Assembly: GCA_001784725.1 (NCBI GenBank)
Contig: MFRX01000009.1
Span: 72,425-107,360, forward strand
Source: Candidatus Moranbacteria bacterium RIFCSPHIGHO2_02_FULL_40_12b
Lineage (GTDB): Bacteria; Patescibacteriota; Minisyncoccia; Moranbacterales; 2-12-FULL-40-10
Length of the DNA stretch: 34,936 nt
Direction of reading: 5' to 3'
Shown: positions 32,402-34,936 of the stretch, piece by piece
Layout: every line of letters begins with the position of its first letter
Numbering within the stretch: the stretch's first letter is position 1
The notes under the pieces: generated by a model
Told to the model about the DNA's origin: nothing
What the model saw: only the letters and a program-made list of their open reading frames with translations
Database searches by the model: none
Made by a program: the position numbers and the translations under genes

Positions 32402-33397
32402 ATGAGTGAAAAGCCATATTTATCCATTATCGCGCCTCTTTACAATGAAGAAGGGAATGTGAAAAAGCTTCACGAAAAAATCGTCGGAGCTATGAATAAT
32501 TTAACCCTCTCTCCAGCTCTCTCCCTGCCTCGCCGGCAGGCGGACCAAAATGGGCGAGGGGGCGGGTTGTATGAGATTATTTTTATTGACGATGGTTCTG
32601 CTGATAATACGGTTAAAGAATGTGAGGGATTAATTCCTCTGAAACTGATAAAATTCCGGAAAAACTTTGGGCAGACCGCCGCGTTTGACGCGGGAATAAA
32701 GAATTCAAGCGGTGAAATTATCATCACGATGGACGGTGATATGCAGAATGATCCGAATGACATTAAACTTTTAATAGAAGAATTAGACAAAGGTTACGAT
32801 GTTGTTTCCGGCTGGCGCTGGAAAAGAAAGGACTCATTATTAAAAAAGATTTTTTCCCGCGGCGCCAATCTTTTGCGGAAAATTTTAGTCAAAGACAATA
32901 TTCACGATTCTGGATGCAGTTTGAAAGCGTACCGGCGGGAATGTTTTGAAGACATGGATTTATTCGGCGAAATGCACCGCTTTATTCCGGCGATGCTCCA
33001 ACTTCAGGGATTTAGAGTCGGGGAAGCGAAAGTGAACCACCTGCCTCGCGTTGCCGGAAAAACGAAATATAACTGGAAAAGATCAATTAAAGGATTTACT
33101 GATATGCTGGCGATATGGTTCTGGCGGAAATATTCCAGCCGCCCGCTGCATTTATTCGGCGGGGGAGGAATAATTTTTTCTTTGGCAGGCGTGGCGATTT
33201 TAATCTGGATGGCGGTTATCAAGATATTTTACGGAGCTTCGCTTTCGGAAAAAATCTGGCCGATGGTTGGAGTATTTTTAATGCTGGTTGGAATACAATT
33301 ATTCGTTTCTGGATTACTGGCGGACATCGCGATAAAAAATTATTACAAAAACCGGAATAGGATGAATTATACGATTAAAGAAATTAGGGAACAATAG
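32402..33397 (+). CDS. GT2 glycosyltransferase, GtrB/ArnC/DPM-like, with two C-terminal helices and an in-frame insertion
   Basis: A 331-residue membrane glycosyltransferase. Motifs are IAPLYNEEGNVKKL, IIFIDDGSADNTVKE, the metal-binding MDGDMQNDP, and DSGCSLKAYRREC. Two membrane helices follow (IIFSLAGVAILIWMAVIKI; GVFLMLVGIQLFVSGLLADI). This is the layout of enzymes that load a sugar on undecaprenyl phosphate for later transfer outside the membrane. Between the NEE motif and the DDGS motif lie about 22 extra residues (LSPALSLPRRQADQNGRGGG) encoded by a repeat-like 66-bp element; ordinary family members have only a short turn there. The protein probably still folds, since the element sits in a surface loop before strand beta-2. 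A leaderless promoter precedes it. Confidence 0.88.
   Translation: MSEKPYLSIIAPLYNEEGNVKKLHEKIVGAMNNLTLSPALSLPRRQADQNGRGGGLYEIIFIDDGSADNTVKECEGLIPLKLIKFRKNFGQTAAFDAGIKNSSGEIIITMDGDMQNDPNDIKLLIEELDKGYDVVSGWRWKRKDSLLKKIFSRGANLLRKILVKDNIHDSGCSLKAYRRECFEDMDLFGEMHRFIPAMLQLQGFRVGEAKVNHLPRVAGKTKYNWKRSIKGFTDMLAIWFWRKYSSRPLHLFGGGGIIFSLAGVAILIWMAVIKIFYGASLSEKIWPMVGVFLMLVGIQLFVSGLLADIAIKNYYKNRNRMNYTIKEIREQ
32503..32568 (+). repeat. 66-bp palindrome-ended element inserted in frame in the GT2 gene
   Basis: It begins AACCC and ends GGGTT (inverted ends), contains a CTGCC...GGCAG inner hairpin and a late GGGCGAGGG, and is far more GC-rich than its surroundings. Its length is exactly 22 codons, so the frame is preserved. 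Confidence 0.75.
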
Positions 33398-33428
33398 AAT
33401 TAAGATTTAAGATTTAAGAATTAAGTAG
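33395..33428. repeat. Heptamer tandem array filling the GT2-pheS junction
   Basis: The GT2 stop TAG begins a run TAGAAT, TAAGATT, TAAGATT, TAAGAAT, TAAGTAG that continues right up to the pheS ATG. The unit is 7 bp with small variations. Confidence 0.9.
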
Positions 33429-34451
33429 ATGTTGGAGCAGAAAATTTTAAACATCAAAACCCAGGCGCTGGAAGAAATAAAGAAGACACTCAATGAGAAA
33501 GATCTCTTTAATTTGCGCGTGAAATATCTGGGAAGAAAAAGCGAATTTAATGCGATCCTTAAAAATCTTAGGAATCTTTCGGGCGAGGAAAAAAGAAAAA
33601 TCGGCCCACTCGCCAACGCGGTGAAGAAAGAAATTGAAGATGAACTGAAAAGCGCGGAAAAATTGATAAAATCAAAAAAATTTGACCATCAGGCGGAAAA
33701 AATTGACATCACCGCTCCGGGAAATAAAATAAAGCGCGGGCATCTGCATCCGATTACTAAAATTCAAAATGAAGTAGAGGATATTTTCGCGCTTATGGGT
33801 TTTGAAATCGCGGAAGGTCCGGAAGTAGAAACTGATTTTTATAATTTTGATTCATTGAATATTCCCAAAGACCATCCGGCGCGCGATATGATGGACACTT
33901 TCCGGATAAAAGAAAAAAAAGATGTATTATTGAGAACGCATGTGAGCGCCATTCAAGTAAGATATATGGAAAAAAACAAACCGCCATTCAGAGTAGTGAT
34001 GCCGGGGAGGGTCTTCAGAAACGAAGCGACGGATGTCTCTCACGAACATACTTTTTACCAAATGGACGGGATGATGGCGGGCGAAGATGTATCGGCGGCC
34101 AATTATTACGCGATAATAGGCGAATTTTTGAAAAGATTTTTCGGAAAAAATATCAAGACCCGGATGCGCCCCAGCTTTTTCCCGTTCACCGAGCCCAGTT
34201 TTGAAATTGATTTTGAATGCCTGATTTGCAAGGGGAAAGGTTGCGCGGTTTGCAAAAATACCGGCTGGATTGAAATTATACCGGGCGGAATGATTAACCA
34301 GCATGTTTTTGTTTCCGCGGGTTATCCCCGCAACAAGTATCAGGGCTTCGCGTTTGACATCGGCATTACGCGCCTGGCGATGATGAAATATAAGATTGAC
34401 GACATCCGCTTATTTCACAGCGGGGATTTGAGGTTTATTAAACAATTTTAG
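33429..34451 (+). CDS. pheS: Phenylalanine--tRNA ligase alpha subunit
   Basis: A complete 340-residue class II synthetase subunit that charges tRNA-Phe as an alpha2beta2 enzyme with PheT. Residues 1 to about 90 form the tRNA-binding coiled coil (MLEQKILNIKTQALEEIKK). Motif 2 is RVFRNEATDVSHEHTFYQMD. The substrate pocket region CLICKGKGCAVCKNTGWIEI holds two CxxC pairs, found in many bacterial PheS. Motif 3 is FAFDIGITRLAMMKYKIDDI, where the more usual sequence is G.GIERLAM, so a threonine replaces the common glutamate. Length is normal. The start is the ATG at 33429, preceded by the heptamer array instead of a ribosome-binding site. Confidence 0.97.
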   Translation: MLEQKILNIKTQALEEIKKTLNEKDLFNLRVKYLGRKSEFNAILKNLRNLSGEEKRKIGPLANAVKKEIEDELKSAEKLIKSKKFDHQAEKIDITAPGNKIKRGHLHPITKIQNEVEDIFALMGFEIAEGPEVETDFYNFDSLNIPKDHPARDMMDTFRIKEKKDVLLRTHVSAIQVRYMEKNKPPFRVVMPGRVFRNEATDVSHEHTFYQMDGMMAGEDVSAANYYAIIGEFLKRFFGKNIKTRMRPSFFPFTEPSFEIDFECLICKGKGCAVCKNTGWIEIIPGGMINQHVFVSAGYPRNKYQGFAFDIGITRLAMMKYKIDDIRLFHSGDLRFIKQF

Positions 34452-34458
34452 CGGTCTT

Positions 34459-34534
34459 TACGAATTACGAATTTACTACGAATATACGAATAAATTTGAT
34501 GATTAGTATATTAGTATTTGATTAGTAATTAGTA
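34459..34534. repeat. Two heptamer arrays between pheS and pheT
   Basis: TACGAAT occurs four times (34459, 34466, 34477, 34485), followed by ATTAGTA four times (34502, 34510, 34521, 34528). Together they fill nearly all of the 92-base pheS-pheT spacer. Confidence 0.93.
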
Positions 34535-34543
34535 AATATTCAA

Positions 34544-34936
34544 ATGAAATTTTCATATAATTGGTTGCGAAAACTTAGTAGCACAAAGCTATCTCCGGAA
34601 AAACTAGCGGCGGCTTTGACGATGCGCGCGTTTGAGGCGGAAGGGATGGAAAAAGCCGGCAAGAATACTTTTATTGACATTAATGTCTTGGCCAACCGGG
34701 GACACGACGCGCTTTCTCATGTCGGAATGGCGCGGGAAATTTGCGCGCTGGAAAATAAGAAGTTGAAATATAAATTCGCGAAATTGCAATTTAAAAAAGG
34801 TTCAACCTTTTCCTTTTCCGGCAAGCCGGAAAATTTCTCAAGGTTGAACCTTTCCGTTAAGATTGAACATACCATGGTATGTTCACGTTATATCGGCGCG
34901 GTGATGGAAAATGTTGAAATTAAAGAATCGCCGAAG
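34544..34936 (+). CDS. pheT: Phenylalanine--tRNA ligase beta subunit (3' partial)
   Basis: The frame opens at the ATG at 34544 and runs to the window end (131 codons), so it is absent from the ORF track. MKFSYNWLRKLSSTKLSPEK and MRAFEAEG are the canonical PheT N-terminus, followed directly by INVLANRGHDALSHVGMARE. In standard PheT about 100 residues of an OB-fold tRNA-binding domain lie between these two parts, so that domain is missing here. Residues 85-103 (KGSTFSFSGKPENFSRLNL) are encoded by copy B of the 56-bp palindrome. The sequence then resumes with VKIEHTMVCSRYIGAVMENV, the B3/B4 domain start (C.RY motif). The frame is kept through the insertion. Confidence 0.93.
   Translation, partial: MKFSYNWLRKLSSTKLSPEKLAAALTMRAFEAEGMEKAGKNTFIDINVLANRGHDALSHVGMAREICALENKKLKYKFAKLQFKKGSTFSFSGKPENFSRLNLSVKIEHTMVCSRYIGAVMENVEIKESPK
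34797..34852. repeat. 56-bp nested palindromic element, copy B (inside pheT)
   Basis: The same architecture as copy A at 29613-29668 but in the opposite orientation, 53/56 identical. The inner stem has T-A where copy A has C-G at the same paired position. It is translated as part of PheT. Confidence 0.95.
34864..34885. repeat. 22-bp perfect palindrome inside pheT
   Basis: The core GAACATACCATGGTATGTTC with one further matching base on each side. It lies 11 bases after the 56-bp element and encodes part of IEHTMVCS. Confidence 0.9.

Noticed and set aside
34459-34534. CRISPR array
   Set aside because: Units are only 7 bp with no spacers of constant length and no cas genes in the window.
2-34936. 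Alternative genetic code (TGA as glycine)
   Set aside because: TGA ends clear genes at 413-415 and 22886-22888 where it overlaps the next start, so it is a stop here.

Overview
ORGANISM. The window looks like a chromosome segment of a Patescibacteria/CPR bacterium, probably Parcubacteria-like. This rests on gene style and composition, not on a search. The DNA is AT-rich and densely packed. TGA is used as a stop (for example at 413-415 and 22886-22888), which argues against the recoded Gracilibacteria/Absconditabacteria. Typical CPR items are a GT2 gene paired with DUF2304, a SpoIID-domain protein with a Tyr/Lys-rich segment, a membrane-anchored acidic Cys-rich protein, and a PheT without its OB-fold insert. 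Most genes lack a clear Shine-Dalgarno; ugd is the main exception.

LAYOUT. (1) 2-1635 (+): 3' end of a Wzt/TagH-type ABC ATPase coupled by ATGA to a GT-B glycosyltransferase. (2) 1619-3850 (-): a DUF2142-like membrane protein and a two-TM partner, with a predicted leaderless promoter. (3) 4158-6421 (+): UDP-glucuronate 4-epimerase-like enzyme and a Wzx-type flippase. (4) 6492-15689 (+): an operon behind a good sigma70-like promoter. It holds a SIS isomerase, an Rpe-like epimerase, a nucleotidyltransferase-kinase fusion and a KdsC-like HAD phosphatase, then two methyltransferases, a cupin fusion, a Gmd-like dehydratase, a GT2 and another methyltransferase. (5) 26142-15700 (-): ten close or overlapping genes: GT2 (DPM-like), DUF2304, GT-C, GT4, AsnB-type amidotransferase, methyltransferase, GT4, methyltransferase and GT4. 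(6) 26265-27259 (+): a broken gene joining a GT2 start to the C-terminus of another membrane-associated protein. (7) 27269-28916 (+): a small membrane protein and ugd, closed by an intrinsic terminator. (8) 32264-29073 (-): three envelope or secreted proteins. (9) 32402-34936 (+): GT2 (GtrB/ArnC/DPM-like), pheS and the 5' part of pheT.

HOW IT WORKS TOGETHER. Regions 1-7 form a large surface-glycan locus. Ugd and the epimerase can supply UDP-GlcA and UDP-GalA. Region 4 looks like a complete route to an unusual activated, 6-deoxygenated and methylated sugar. Several GTs assemble the chain, and both an ABC and a Wzx export route are present. The AsnB-like enzyme may amidate a uronic acid.

MOST STRIKING SIGNAL. 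Small repetitive elements sit inside and between genes, several of them in frame. A 56-bp nested palindrome has two copies (53/56 identical, with a compensatory pair), one intergenic and one in pheT. A 66-bp element with inverted ends lies in a GT2. An RSLDFARDD-encoding element and a heptamer array lie in the broken gene. Arrays of four 7-bp units sit at several gene junctions, often on stop codons. This resembles the Rickettsia palindromic element phenomenon, but the sequences are different.
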